Source: Streptomyces violens | Lineage (GTDB): Bacteria; Actinomycetota; Actinomycetes; Streptomycetales; Streptomycetaceae | DNA: 64,000 nucleotides | Direction of reading: 5' to 3' | NCBI RefSeq assembly: GCF_000717745.1 | Contig: NZ_JOBH01000001.1 | Span: forward strand, 1-64,000 | In this document: in pieces, positions 25,521 through 34,778 of the stretch | Layout: each line of letters opens with the position of its first letter | How positions within the stretch are numbered: the first letter of the stretch is position 1 | The notes under the pieces: model-generated | What the model was told of the DNA's origin: nothing | The model's input: only the letters and a program-made list of their open reading frames with translations | Databases searched by the model: none | Translations under genes and position numbers: made by a program

Positions 25521-25560
25521 GACCCCGGCCGTCCGTCCGCACCGTCGGCCGGCCGGGGTC
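25521..25560 (-). other. stem-loop in leader of the MaoC operon
   Basis: GACCCCGGCC at 25521-25530 and its exact complement at 25551-25560 enclose a 20-base loop. It lies between the KstR-type site and the MaoC start, so it should be transcribed as 5' leader. It could be an attenuator or mRNA-stabilising element, or chance in GC-rich sequence. Confidence 0.35.
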
Positions 25561-25606
25561 GTCAGCGATCGGCGACGCGGACCTGCGTACGCAGGCACAC
25601 ACGCAC

Positions 25607-25620
25607 TAGAACGCGTTCTA
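25607..25620. promoter_or_regulatory. KstR-type operator (perfect palindrome)
   Basis: TAGAACGCGTTCTA is a perfect 14-bp palindrome matching the recalled KstR consensus TnnAACnnGTTnnA. It is 142 bp upstream of the MaoC start and 88 bp upstream of the divergent ABC ATPase. A KstR-like repressor is encoded at 41143. Confidence 0.8.
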
Positions 25621-25665
25621 CCGATGGGGCATGTATAGCCGATCCCGGGTCCGCCCGGAAGACCC

Positions 25666-25680
25666 CTGACGACCCGTCAG
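25666..25680. promoter_or_regulatory. CTGACG-N3-CGTCAG dyad, copy 1
   Basis: ctgacgacccgtcag, with perfect 6-bp arms and a 3-base centre, ends 28 bp before the ABC ATPase start codon. The same dyad with at most one arm mismatch occurs at 32024, 35690, 53022 and 63906. The regulator is unknown. Confidence 0.6.
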
Positions 25681-25707
25681 TTGTCCGGCACACGTAGATT
25701 CATGGGC

Positions 25708-26673
25708 ATGACGACAGCAACGGGGAATACGGGGACAACGGGGAGCGCGCGGGACGCCACCGCGGTGGCGTTCTCGGGCGTGGTGAAGACGTACGGCGAG
25801 GTGCGGGCCGTGGACGGGCTGGACCTCACGGTCCGCCGCGGCGAGACCGTCGCGCTGCTCGGCCGTAACGGTGCAGGGAAATCGACCACGATCAGCATGC
25901 TGCTCGGACTGCTGCCGCCCACCTCCGGCGAGGTGCGGCTGTTCGGCGGCACACCGGAACGGGCGGTGCGCGAGGGGCGGATCGGCGCGATGCTCCAGGA
26001 CGGCCGGCCGATACCGCGGGTGACGGTGCGGGAGCTGGTCGCCTTCGTGGCGGCCACCTATCCGAAGCCGATGGCGGTGTCCGAGGCGCTGGCGCTGGCC
26101 GGCCTCGAGACGCTCGCCGGGCAGCGGGTGGACAAGCTCTCCGGGGGCCAGACGCAGCGGGTCCGCTTCGCGGTGGCGCTGGCGGGCGATCCGGAGCTGG
26201 TCGTACTGGACGAGCCGACCACGGCGCTGGACGTCGAGGGCCGCCGCGACTTCTGGCGGGCCATGCGGGCCTGCGCGGGGCGCGGCAACACCGTGGTGTT
26301 CTCCACGCATTACCTGACCGAAGCGGACGAGAACGCCGACCGGATCGTGGTGGTCGACCGCGGCCGGGTGGTGGCCGACGGCACCGGCGAGGCCATCAAG
26401 CGCACCGTCGGCGGCGCGCTGGTCTCCTTCGACCTGGCGGACGGGCCCACGGACGGCCTGGCCGAGCTGCCGGGCGTCACGTCCCTGGAGATACGGGGCG
26501 ACCGGGCGCTGCTGCGCTCGGCGGACTCCGACGCGACGGTGCTCGCGCTGGCCCGGCTGGGCCTCGTACGGGGTCTTCAAGTGGCCCCGGCCAGCCTCGA
26601 GGACGCGTTCCTCGCCCTCACTTCATCCGCCCTCGAAGGCGCCGCGGCGGTCGGAGAAGGAGCCCGGCGATGA
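25708..26673 (+). CDS. ABC transporter ATP-binding protein
   Basis: A 321-residue ATPase of the drug/antibiotic exporter (DrrA/CcmA-like) type. Walker A GRNGAGKST is near residue 58, signature LSGGQTQRVRFA, Walker B LVVLDEPTTALD and switch His in STHYLTEAD. The C-terminal extension ends in APASLEDAFLALT, typical of DrrA-like proteins. An earlier ATG at 25702 would add two residues. It overlaps the permease by ATGA. It is divergent from the MaoC operon and shares its regulatory gap. Confidence 0.92.
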   Translation: MTTATGNTGTTGSARDATAVAFSGVVKTYGEVRAVDGLDLTVRRGETVALLGRNGAGKSTTISMLLGLLPPTSGEVRLFGGTPERAVREGRIGAMLQDGRPIPRVTVRELVAFVAATYPKPMAVSEALALAGLETLAGQRVDKLSGGQTQRVRFAVALAGDPELVVLDEPTTALDVEGRRDFWRAMRACAGRGNTVVFSTHYLTEADENADRIVVVDRGRVVADGTGEAIKRTVGGALVSFDLADGPTDGLAELPGVTSLEIRGDRALLRSADSDATVLALARLGLVRGLQVAPASLEDAFLALTSSALEGAAAVGEGARR

Positions 26674-27398
26674 TCGACTACATCCGGCTGGAAGTCCGCA
26701 GGACGCTGCGCGACAAGGGCTTTGTGATCTTCGGTATCGGGATGCCGGTGGTGATGTACCTCCTGCTCACCCATATCGCCGGGGACTCGGGCAAGGACGC
26801 CGACGCCTGGAAGGTCTCCGCGATGGTCGGCATGGCGTCGTACGGCGCGCTGGGCGCGGCCCTGGGCACGGGCACGGGTGTCGCCGAGGACAAGAAGCTC
26901 GGCTGGCTGCGGCAGTTGCGGATCACACCGCTGTCCCCGGCACGGGTGGTGGTGGGCCGCGGGCTGAGCGGCTCGGTGACCGTGCTGCCCGCGATCGCCG
27001 TGGTGCTGCTGCTGGGCGCGCTGGTCAACGACGTACAGCTGTCGGCCGGGCAGTGGGCCGGGCTCGTCGTACTGCTGTGGCTGGGCACCGCGCCGTTCAC
27101 GCTGCTGGGCATGGGCAACGGCTACCGCCTCTCGGCGCAGGCCGCGGGCATGGTGAACGGCGGCTGCATGATGGTGCTGGCGATCATCGGCGGACTGTGG
27201 TTCCCGGTCGCGGCGTTCCCCGGCTGGCTGGAGAAAATATCCCGCTGGACCCCCTCGAACCGCTTCGCGGAGCTGGGCTGGAGCATCACCGCGGGGCACG
27301 GCCCTTCGGCGGGCACGATCCTCGTCCTGGCGGCGTGGCTGGCCGTCTTCGGCGCTTACGCGGTGTACGCGTACCGGCGCGCGGCGCGGACGGCGTGA
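26670..27398 (+). CDS. ABC-2 type permease
   Basis: A 242-residue membrane protein with six predicted spans, the permease partner of the upstream ATPase. It has the ABC-2 pattern of a long first extracytoplasmic segment, GWLRQLRITPLSPARVVVGR cytoplasmic loop and a LWFPVAAFPGWLEKISRWTPSNRF segment near the end. Together they form a half-size exporter of unknown substrate. It converges on the SDR gene with a 9-bp gap. Confidence 0.9.
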   Translation: MIDYIRLEVRRTLRDKGFVIFGIGMPVVMYLLLTHIAGDSGKDADAWKVSAMVGMASYGALGAALGTGTGVAEDKKLGWLRQLRITPLSPARVVVGRGLSGSVTVLPAIAVVLLLGALVNDVQLSAGQWAGLVVLLWLGTAPFTLLGMGNGYRLSAQAAGMVNGGCMMVLAIIGGLWFPVAAFPGWLEKISRWTPSNRFAELGWSITAGHGPSAGTILVLAAWLAVFGAYAVYAYRRAARTA

Positions 27399-27407
27399 GG
27401 GGCGGGC

Positions 27408-28205
27408 TCACGTACGCAAGTACGACGCGCCGTTGACGTCCAGTACCGTGCCCGAGCTCCACTGGGCCTCCGGGGAGGCCAGCCAGCGGACCGCCGCCGC
27501 GATCTCGGCCGGCTCGGCCACCCGGCCGAACGGGCTCTGCGTGCGGATCGCGGCGCCCTGTTCGCCGGCCAGCCGGTGACCGACCCGTTCGGTGTCGATG
27601 AAGCCGGGCGCCACGGACGCCACCGCGATGCCGTACGGCGCGAGCGCGACCGCGAGGGACTGGCCGAGCGCGTGCACCGCGGCCTTGGTCGCGCCGTACG
27701 CGGGGTGGTCCGGCTCGCCGCGGAAGGCGCCGCGCGAGCCGACGTTGACGATCCGTCCGCCGCCGCCCTGCGCGATCATGCGCTGGGCCGCGCCGTGGCT
27801 GAGGTGCGCGGTGCCGAGCAGATTGACCGCGACGTGCTGCTGCCAGGCGGCGGTCCAGTCGGCGTAGGCGGTGGTGGCGGGCGGGTGCGGGGTGTTGACC
27901 GCGGCGTTGTTGACCAGTACGTCGATGCCGCCGAGCGCCTCGTCTGCCGCGGCGATCAGGCCGGCGGCGCCTTGCGGGTCGGCGATGTCCGCGTGGAGCA
28001 GTACATGGCCGTCGCCGGGCAGCGCGGCGAGGGTGTCCTCGGCGTCCGCCCGGCGCGTGCCGTAGTGCACGGCGACCCGGTCGCCGTTCTCCGCGAAGGC
28101 GTGCGCCAGGGCCCGGCCCAGGCCGCGCGAGGCGCCGCTGACCAGGACGCGGCGGCCGCGGGCGGGAAAGGGCGGGGGAACGGGGGCGGGAGCGGTGTCA
28201 GCCAT
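27408..28205 (-). CDS. SDR family oxidoreductase (FabG-like)
   Basis: A 265-residue classical short-chain dehydrogenase with SGASRGLGRAL, HADIADPQ, NNAAVN, catalytic Ser in NVGSRGAFRG and YGATK. The C-terminal VNGASYLRT is FabG-like. Substrate unknown; it is not coupled to the steroid-type genes by operon structure or operator. Confidence 0.87.
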   Translation of the reverse strand: MADTAPAPVPPPFPARGRRVLVSGASRGLGRALAHAFAENGDRVAVHYGTRRADAEDTLAALPGDGHVLLHADIADPQGAAGLIAAADEALGGIDVLVNNAAVNTPHPPATTAYADWTAAWQQHVAVNLLGTAHLSHGAAQRMIAQGGGGRIVNVGSRGAFRGEPDHPAYGATKAAVHALGQSLAVALAPYGIAVASVAPGFIDTERVGHRLAGEQGAAIRTQSPFGRVAEPAEIAAAVRWLASPEAQWSSGTVLDVNGASYLRT

Positions 28206-28261
28206 GCCCGCATCCTGTCAGCCGTGCCCGCGCACTCTCGCGGTGAGCCGCCCCGGGTGCT

Positions 28262-29704
28262 TCAGGCGGTGTCCTTCTCGCGCCCCGGCAAGGAGAACAG
28301 CATCAGCAGCACGCCCGCCAGCAGGACCGCGGCGCCGACCCGGAAGGCGAGCGCATAGCCGTCGGCGAGCGCCACCCGGCCGCTGCCCACGACCCCGGCC
28401 GCGACCGTGGAGAGGACCGACAGGCCGAGCGCGCCGCCCATCTGCCGCGAGGTGTTGATCAGCCCGGAGACCAGCCCGGCGTCGCCGGCCGCCGCACCCG
28501 ACGTGCAGATCGCGGCGATCGGGGTGGCCGACAGGCCCGCGCCCAGCGCCATCGCGATGCCCGGGCCCAGGATCGTGCCCAGGTACGTCCCGTGCACGTC
28601 CATCGTGGACTGCCAGGCCATGCCCACGGCCGCGAGCAGCACACCCGCCACGGCCACGGTCTTCGCGCCCAGCCGGGGCAGCGCCATCAGCCGGGGCGCC
28701 GCCTTGGAGCCGATCACGATCGAGAAGGAGTGCGGGAGGAAGGAGAGGCCCGCCTGGAGCGCGGTGTAGCCGAGGACGTTCTGCGTGTAGAGCGAGAGGA
28801 AGTACCACATGGAGAACATCCCGGCGCCGACCACCACCATCGCCGAGGTCGTCGCCCACACCGACCGTGGCCGGAAGACGCCCAGCGGCATCAGCGGCGC
28901 CGCGGACCGGGCCTCGACCACCAGGAACGCGCCCAGCACGACGAGCCCGGCGAACAGCGGCAGCAGCGCGCCCGCTGCCGTCCAGCCGCGCTCGCCGGTC
29001 TGCACGATGCCGTACGCGACGAGCGCGAGCCCGCCGGTGACCAGCAGCGCGCCGGGTATGTCCAGCCGCCGGCGGCCCTCCTGCCGGCTCTCGCTCAGAC
29101 AGAGCGCGGCGCCGACCAGTACCAGCGCGCCGACCGGCACATTGATCAGCAACACCCAGCGCCAGGACAGGAACTGCGTGAGCAGCCCGCCGACCAGGCC
29201 GCCCGCGGCGCCGCCGCCCGCGCCGACCGCGGTCCAGGTGGCGACGGCCCGGGTGCGGGCCGGGCCCTGCGGGAAGGAGGTGGTGAGGATGGTGAGGGTG
29301 GCCGGGGCGAGCACGGCGGCACCGACGCCCTGGACAGTACGGGCGGCGATGAGCTGCCAGGGCTCCTGGGCGAGCCCGCCGCCCAGGCTGGCGGCGGTGA
29401 ACAGTCCGAGCCCGGTGAGGAAGACCCGCTTGCGTCCGAAGAGGTCGGCGGCGCGCCCGCCGAGCATGAGGAACCCGGCGAAGGTGATCACGTACGCGTT
29501 GACCACCCACTGCAGGCCCAGCTCGCTCAGGCCGAGCGACGCCCGCATCGACGGCATCGCGACGTTCACCACGGAGACGTCGAGCACCACGAGGAACTGC
29601 CCCGCGCAGACCGCGAGCATCACCGCCCAGGCGGGCGGGGCCTTGCGGGCGGTCGTTCCGGACGGCTGCTGGTCAGTGGTCATGGGCGGGGGCATGATGG
29701 CCAT
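28262..29704 (-). CDS. MFS transporter, DHA2 (EmrB/QacA) family
   Basis: A 480-residue proton-driven exporter with about 14 membrane spans. It has motif A-like GGRAADLFGRKRVFLTGL, motif C-like GAGGGAAGGLVGGLL and the DHA2 N-terminal LDVSVVNVAMPSM. The start at 29704 is the longest; ATG 29683 (MTTDQQPSG) is a reasonable alternative. Substrate not predictable. Confidence 0.9.
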   Translation of the reverse strand: MAIMPPPMTTDQQPSGTTARKAPPAWAVMLAVCAGQFLVVLDVSVVNVAMPSMRASLGLSELGLQWVVNAYVITFAGFLMLGGRAADLFGRKRVFLTGLGLFTAASLGGGLAQEPWQLIAARTVQGVGAAVLAPATLTILTTSFPQGPARTRAVATWTAVGAGGGAAGGLVGGLLTQFLSWRWVLLINVPVGALVLVGAALCLSESRQEGRRRLDIPGALLVTGGLALVAYGIVQTGERGWTAAGALLPLFAGLVVLGAFLVVEARSAAPLMPLGVFRPRSVWATTSAMVVVGAGMFSMWYFLSLYTQNVLGYTALQAGLSFLPHSFSIVIGSKAAPRLMALPRLGAKTVAVAGVLLAAVGMAWQSTMDVHGTYLGTILGPGIAMALGAGLSATPIAAICTSGAAAGDAGLVSGLINTSRQMGGALGLSVLSTVAAGVVGSGRVALADGYALAFRVGAAVLLAGVLLMLFSLPGREKDTA

Positions 29705-29800
29705 CGTGTCATCCGACCGGTGCCTCGGGCATCGGTTTATCGACCCAGCGGTCCCGGTCCGGAGGACCTAGGACCGCCCGGCGTTCCGCTTCAGATGGCT

Positions 29801-31996
29801 TCAGATGAGGGGGCGCGGCTCGGGGTCTCTGGGGAGGCCGAGCAGTCGCTCCGCGACGACGTTGAGCTGTACCTGGGTGGTGCCGCCCGCGATGGTCAGG
29901 CAGCGGGACATCAGGAAGCCGTGCAGCGCCCGCTCCCCCGCGCCCTCGCGCACCGCGCCCGCCGGGCCGAGGAGTTCGAGCGCCAGCTCGGCGACGGCCT
30001 GCTGGTGACGCGTCTGGACGAGCTTGCGGATACTGGCGCCCGCGCCCGGCTCCAGCCCGGAGACCTGCTGGAGGGTGGTGCGCAGCCCGATGCAGCCCAG
30101 CGCGTGCGCCTCCGCGGCCAGCGCGCCCACCCGCTCCCGCAGGGACCCGTCCGCGTCCGCCGCGTCCGCCCGTGCGAGCAGCGCTTCGAGGCCCGTGTCG
30201 AAGGTCATCCGGTCGGCCATGTGGACGCGTTCATTGGCCAGCGTGTGCCGGGCCACCCGCCAGCCCTCACCGGCCTCGCCGACGACCGCGTCGGCCGGCA
30301 GCAGCACGTCATCGAAGTACACCTCGTTGAAGAGGGCGTCCCCGGTGATCTCCGTCAGCGGCCGGACCTCGATACCTGGTGTCGCCATGTCGACAAGGAA
30401 GAACGTCAGGCCCCGGTGCTTGGGCGCGGCGGGGTCGGTGCGGGCGAGCAGGATGCCGTAGTGCGCGGTCCGGGCGGCCGAGGTCCACACCTTCTGCCCG
30501 TTGACCCGCCAGCCGCCGTCCGCCGTGCGCTCGGCCTTCGTGCGCAGCGCCGCCAGGTCGGAGCCCGCGCCCGGCTCGGAGAAGAGCTGGCACCACCGCC
30601 GCTCGCCGCTCAGGGTGGGCGGCAGATGGCGTTCCTGCTGCTCCGGCGTGCCGTACGTGATCAGCGAGGGTACGACCCAGGTGGCGATCCCCAGGTCGCT
30701 CACCTCGACCCCGGCGGCGCGCAGTTCCTCTTGTACGGCGAGCTGCTGGAGGGGCCCGGCGTCCAGTCCCCACGGCGCGGGGAGGTGCGGCGCGGCGTAG
30801 CCGGTGGGGGCGAGCGCCCGGCGCGCGGCGGCCGGGTCGAGTCCCTTGGCGGCGGCGATCGCCGTGCGGGCCGCGGCCCGGTGCGGCTCCGCTCCGGTGG
30901 GCAGCTCGGTCCGCAGCGCGCGCCGGGCGCCGGCCGCGCCGTACCGGGCCGCGCGCTGCCGATGCCCGGCCGGGCCGCCCAGCAACTGCCGGGCCACGGT
31001 CGCCCGGCGCAGGTACAGATGCGCGTCGTGCTCCCAGGTGAAGCCGATGCCGCCGAGTATCTGGATGCAGTCCTTGGTACAGGTGAACGCGGCTTCCGGA
31101 GCGGTCGCGGTGGCCAGCGCGGCCACCAGGCCGCGCACCTCCGGCGCCTCGTCCATGGACCGGGCCGCGTCCCAGACGAGCGCCCGCGCCTGTTCGAGCC
31201 GTACGAGCATCTCCGCGCACAGGTGCTTGACCGCCTGGAACTGCCCGACGGGCCGCCCGAACTGCTCGCGCACGGCGGCGTACTCGGCCGCGGTGCGCAG
31301 CGCCCAGGCGGCGATACCGCACGCCTCGGCCGCGAAGAGCGTCCCGGCCAGGTCCCGTACGAGCGCCGCGTCGACGGCGACCAGGCGGTGAGCGGGGACC
31401 CGCGCGCCGGACGCGGTGACCTCGGCGGCGGGGCGCGTCGGATCGACGCCGGGCGGCACACGTACGGTCAGCCCGGCCACCCCCGCGTCGGCGGCCAGCC
31501 AGACCGTACCGGTGGCGGTCTCGGCCGCCAGCAACAGCAGATCGGCATCCCCGCCGCCGAGTACGGGCGGGGCCGTGCCGTCCAGGACGTACCCCTCGGG
31601 ACCCTCGACCGCCGTCATTGCGCCGGACTCCAGGGCGACGGCGGCGATGCGCTCGCCCGCGGCCACGGCCCGTACCAGGTCCGGCTGCCCACCGCGGTGC
31701 AGCAGTTCGGCGGCCAGGGCGCTGGGGAGGTACGGGCCCGGCAGCCCGGCCCGGCCCGTCTCCTCCAGGACGACGGCCAGGTCCAGCAGCTCGCCGCCGC
31801 CCCCTCTGCACTCCTCCGGAAGCTGCGGGCCGAGGAGGCCCAGGGCGGCCAGCGCGTCCCAGTGGGCGGGCCGCCCATCGGAACCGTCCCCCTCGTCGAC
31901 GAGCTTGCGCCGCGCCTCCGGTGGTACGACGCGCGCCGCCCAGCCCCGCACCGCGTCCGCCAACTCCCGTTGCTCCCGCGTGATCCCGATCCCCAT
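29801..31996 (-). CDS. fused double acyl-CoA dehydrogenase, FadE34/ChsE3-like
   Basis: A 731-residue protein made of two acyl-CoA dehydrogenase folds. Residues 1-360 include AYAAVREQFGRPVGQFQAVKH and ILGGIGFTWEHDAHLYLRR. Residues 380-731 include FSEPGAGSDLAALRTKAER, VNGQKVWTSAA and AGGTTQVQLNVVAERLLG. In mycobacteria the fused enzyme FadE34 (Rv3573c) dehydrogenates long sterol or bile-acid side-chain CoA esters and lies next to kstR. Here kstR is 9 kb away. A KstR-type site begins 12 bp upstream of the ATG and a CTGACG dyad follows immediately, so control by two regulators is likely. Substrate assignment is by homology and operator context. Confidence 0.87.
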   Translation of the reverse strand: MGIGITREQRELADAVRGWAARVVPPEARRKLVDEGDGSDGRPAHWDALAALGLLGPQLPEECRGGGGELLDLAVVLEETGRAGLPGPYLPSALAAELLHRGGQPDLVRAVAAGERIAAVALESGAMTAVEGPEGYVLDGTAPPVLGGGDADLLLLAAETATGTVWLAADAGVAGLTVRVPPGVDPTRPAAEVTASGARVPAHRLVAVDAALVRDLAGTLFAAEACGIAAWALRTAAEYAAVREQFGRPVGQFQAVKHLCAEMLVRLEQARALVWDAARSMDEAPEVRGLVAALATATAPEAAFTCTKDCIQILGGIGFTWEHDAHLYLRRATVARQLLGGPAGHRQRAARYGAAGARRALRTELPTGAEPHRAAARTAIAAAKGLDPAAARRALAPTGYAAPHLPAPWGLDAGPLQQLAVQEELRAAGVEVSDLGIATWVVPSLITYGTPEQQERHLPPTLSGERRWCQLFSEPGAGSDLAALRTKAERTADGGWRVNGQKVWTSAARTAHYGILLARTDPAAPKHRGLTFFLVDMATPGIEVRPLTEITGDALFNEVYFDDVLLPADAVVGEAGEGWRVARHTLANERVHMADRMTFDTGLEALLARADAADADGSLRERVGALAAEAHALGCIGLRTTLQQVSGLEPGAGASIRKLVQTRHQQAVAELALELLGPAGAVREGAGERALHGFLMSRCLTIAGGTTQVQLNVVAERLLGLPRDPEPRPLI

Positions 31997-32007
31997 GCGG
32001 GGCAGGC

Positions 32008-32021
32008 TAGAACACGTTTCA
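32008..32021. promoter_or_regulatory. KstR-type operator
   Basis: TAGAACACGTTTCA matches TnnAACnnGTTnnA at all fixed positions and ends 12 bp upstream of the acyl-CoA dehydrogenase start, a position where binding would block transcription or initiation. Confidence 0.72.
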
Positions 32022-32023
32022 AT

Positions 32024-32038
32024 CTGACGGAAGGTCAG
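32024..32038. promoter_or_regulatory. CTGACG-N3-SGTCAG dyad, copy 2
   Basis: ctgacggaaggtcag (one arm mismatch, though extending to ATCTGAC/GTCAGAT as a longer dyad) lies 2 bp from the KstR-type site in the acyl-CoA dehydrogenase promoter. Confidence 0.55.
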
Positions 32039-32115
32039 ATACTGATTCCGACTGACCGGTTGTCATCGTCGCTGGTCAGCGCCCGTTGTCAGTGCCGGTC
32101 CGTAGACTTCTTCGC

Positions 32116-32811
32116 ATGACCCAAGGACCCCTGCCCGCCGCTCCCGCACCGGACGCCGCCGTCTTCCCCTTCGGCAAGCAGCGGAACCGCACCACGCTGC
32201 GGGGCGGGATCTGGGCCCTCCTCCTCGCCGTCGCGCTGCCGCTCGCCTGCGTCGCGTACGAGTACGGCGTCGGTGCGTGGATCTTCGCGGTGCTCTGGTT
32301 CCTCGCGTTCGGCGCGATCGGGGCGGGGAGCATCTGGTCCGGATGGGTGGACCGGCACGCCTTTCTGGCCTTTGACGCGACGGGCGTCTGGTGGCTGCGC
32401 GACCGGCAGGAGCGGGTGAACGGCGTCATACCGTGGGCCTCACTGGACGCGGCGGGGCTGATCCGGTGCCCGCAGCGCCCGGAAGCGGAGGGCCAGGCGC
32501 GGAAGGCGGGCTCCAAGGAGAAGGGCACGGCGAGCCGGCCGGGGCCCCGCCTGATGAGCCTCGAACTGTTCCCGACCGGCGGGGTGGACGCGAACGACCC
32601 GGTGCTGGCCCCGCTCATCGCCCGGGACCAGGACCCGTCGCGCCCGCCGCACCTGCCCGAGCAGCGCTACCGCATAGGCGTCCCGGTGTTCGCCACCCGC
32701 CACTACGGCGCCGCGGTGGTCGCCGCCGCCCGCAAGCACGCGGGCGACCTCTGGTGCGGCGAGCACGAGCGTCCCGCGGGTCACCTCCGCGTCCAGGACC
32801 TCATCAGCTGA
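32116..32811 (+). CDS. two-helix membrane protein, hypothetical
   Basis: A 231-residue protein with two membrane spans at about residues 30-50 and 55-75 after a short hydrophilic N-terminus, then a soluble domain with WWLRDRQERVNGVIPWASLDAAG, a PH-like (bPH) pattern. The ATG at 32116 is seven bases after TAGACT (32103-32108), suggesting a nearly leaderless mRNA. It is divergent from the acyl-CoA dehydrogenase. Function unknown. Confidence 0.7.
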   Translation: MTQGPLPAAPAPDAAVFPFGKQRNRTTLRGGIWALLLAVALPLACVAYEYGVGAWIFAVLWFLAFGAIGAGSIWSGWVDRHAFLAFDATGVWWLRDRQERVNGVIPWASLDAAGLIRCPQRPEAEGQARKAGSKEKGTASRPGPRLMSLELFPTGGVDANDPVLAPLIARDQDPSRPPHLPEQRYRIGVPVFATRHYGAAVVAAARKHAGDLWCGEHERPAGHLRVQDLIS

Positions 32812-32937
32812 CCTGCCGAAGCCAGGACCCGCCGCAGCCGGGACCGGCCCGAAACAGCAGGTGAGGCCCGCCGCCGTGGTCGCCGTCGACGTACGGCAGC
32901 ATGGGCACCTACTTCCGAGTACGCCCAGGAGGCACCC

Positions 32938-33600
32938 ATGGCCGCCGCTGCTGCCGTCGCACCCGAGCCGGAGATCCTCGCCGCCTTCGAGGCCGCCAAG
33001 GGGTTCATGCCCGTGGACGAGGGGCTCGCGCTGTACGCGGCGGCCGTCGAGGCGGGTGCGCTCGGGCTGCCGCTGATCGAGATCGGTACATACTGCGGGC
33101 GCTCCACGCTGCTGCTGGCCGACGCGGCGCGCGCCGCCGGGGTCACGGCGGTCACCGTGGACCACCACCGCGGCAGCGAGGAGCAGCAGCCCGGCTGGGA
33201 GTACCACGACACGGAGGTCGTCGACCCCGAGGTCGGGCGGATGGACACGCTGCCCGCCTTCCGCCGCACGCTGCACGCGGCGGGGCTGGAGGAGCACGTG
33301 CTCGCGCTCGTCGGCCGCTCCCCGCAGGCCGCGGCCCTGTGGCGGGCCCCGGCGGGCCTGGTCTTCATCGACGGCGGGCACACCGACGAGCACGCCACGG
33401 CGGACTACGAAGGCTGGGCGCCGCACGTCGCGCCGGGCGGCCTGCTGGTGATCCACGACGTCTTCCCCGACCCGGTGGACGAGTGGACGGGCCAGGCTCC
33501 GTACCGCATCTACCTGCGTGCCCTGGAGTCCGGCGCGTTCACGGAGGTGTCGGCCCACCGGTCGCTGCGTGTCCTGCGGCGCACGGGCGACGGGATCTGA
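32938..33600 (+). CDS. class I SAM-dependent methyltransferase
   Basis: A 220-residue protein with IEIGTYCGRSTLLLADAARAAG (SAM-binding loop), TVDHHRGSEEQQPG and LVFIDGGHTDEHATADY followed by PGGLLVIHDVF. This matches the methyltransferase 24 / O-methyltransferase-like group with Rossmann fold. GGAGG precedes the ATG. Substrate unknown. Confidence 0.82.
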   Translation: MAAAAAVAPEPEILAAFEAAKGFMPVDEGLALYAAAVEAGALGLPLIEIGTYCGRSTLLLADAARAAGVTAVTVDHHRGSEEQQPGWEYHDTEVVDPEVGRMDTLPAFRRTLHAAGLEEHVLALVGRSPQAAALWRAPAGLVFIDGGHTDEHATADYEGWAPHVAPGGLLVIHDVFPDPVDEWTGQAPYRIYLRALESGAFTEVSAHRSLRVLRRTGDGI

Positions 33601-33668
33601 GGGACGTCCGACAGGCGCGCGCCCCGCGGGAACACCGGCTTCCGGCCGCAGAACGTTACGATCGCGCT

Positions 33669-34649
33669 GTGTCGAACGGCAGTACTCCCCCCACCTCCCG
33701 CCGCCCCGCCCGCGCACTGCTGGCCGTGCCGGCGGTACTGGCAGCCCTCTGCTGCGCCGGCTGCGGCGCGCTCGGCAACGGCGACGGCGACGGCGCGGCG
33801 TCCCCGGCCAGGCCGGGCCCGGAGCGCCCCGCGGCGGCCGGCTCGCACACGCCCGGCCAGCCGGCCGGCCAGGGCGAGCACGACGGCAAGCAGAGCCACG
33901 GAGACAAGAGCGACGGGGACCGAAGCAACGGGGACAAGGGCGACCGGGACAAGGGCGACGAAGGCCGTCGGGGCGGCTCGCTCCGGGGCAAGGTCGTGCT
34001 GATCGACCCGGGCCACAACCCGGGCAATCGCGATCACACGGCGGAGATCGCGCGCCAGGTCGACGTCGGTAACGCCCGCAAGGAGTGCGACACCACGGGC
34101 ACCTCCACCAACGCCGGGTACGCGGAGGCGTCCTTCACGCTCGACGTGGCGCGCCGCACCCGCGCGCTGCTCCAGAAGGAAGGGGTGAAGGTCGTCTTCA
34201 CCCAGGACGGCGACCGCCCGTACGGGCCGTGCGTGGACGAGCGCGCGGAGATCGGTAACAAGGCGCACGCGGACGCCGCGCTCTCGATCCACGCGGACGG
34301 CGCCGGAGCCGGCAACCGCGGCTTCCATGTGATCCGCCCCGGCGTGGTGCACAGCGGCGGCGCGGACACCCGGAAGATCACCGGCCCGTCGCGGGACCTC
34401 GCCGACCACCTCGTGGGCCGCTTCGTCGCGGCGACCGGCAGCGCGCCGGCCAACTACATCGGCGCAGGCAAGGGGCTGGACACCCGTACCGACCTGGGCG
34501 GACTCAACCTCTCCCGGGTGCCGAAGGTCTTCCTGGAGTGCGGCAACATGCGCGACGCACAGGACGCCGCGCGCCTCACCGACCCCGCCTGGCGCCAGAA
34601 GGCGGCCGTCGGCATCACCGAGGGCATCACGGGCTTCCTGCGGAGCTGA
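33669..34649 (+). CDS. lipoprotein N-acetylmuramoyl-L-alanine amidase (Amidase_3)
   Basis: A 326-residue cell-wall hydrolase that should cleave the bond between muramic acid and the stem peptide. The N-terminus is Arg-rich, then a hydrophobic core ending in LAALCCAGCG, a lipobox-like site with somewhat unusual Cys at -3. A Gly/Asp/Lys-rich spacer (about residues 45-105) is followed by the zinc amidase domain: VVLIDPGHNPGN (His), EASFTLDVARRTRALLQKEG (Glu), ALSIHADGAGAGNRG (His) and VFLECGNMRD (catalytic Glu). Start GTG at 33669. Predicted surface-exposed and membrane-anchored. Confidence 0.9.
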   Translation: MSNGSTPPTSRRPARALLAVPAVLAALCCAGCGALGNGDGDGAASPARPGPERPAAAGSHTPGQPAGQGEHDGKQSHGDKSDGDRSNGDKGDRDKGDEGRRGGSLRGKVVLIDPGHNPGNRDHTAEIARQVDVGNARKECDTTGTSTNAGYAEASFTLDVARRTRALLQKEGVKVVFTQDGDRPYGPCVDERAEIGNKAHADAALSIHADGAGAGNRGFHVIRPGVVHSGGADTRKITGPSRDLADHLVGRFVAATGSAPANYIGAGKGLDTRTDLGGLNLSRVPKVFLECGNMRDAQDAARLTDPAWRQKAAVGITEGITGFLRS

Positions 34650-34778
34650 ACGCGCCTCGTACGACCCGGCGGATCGGGCGGTAGGTTCCCCCTTACGATG
34701 GGGCCACCCCCGCGCCTCGCACCGTGCGCAATCGGCGACTGCACGACCCATGACGAAACACGGCAAAGGACTTCTTAC

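Noticed and set aside
28592..32119. A 1175-residue + strand open frame over the MFS and acyl-CoA dehydrogenase genes
   Set aside because: Shadow of minus-strand genes, Arg/Gly/Gln-rich throughout without motifs.
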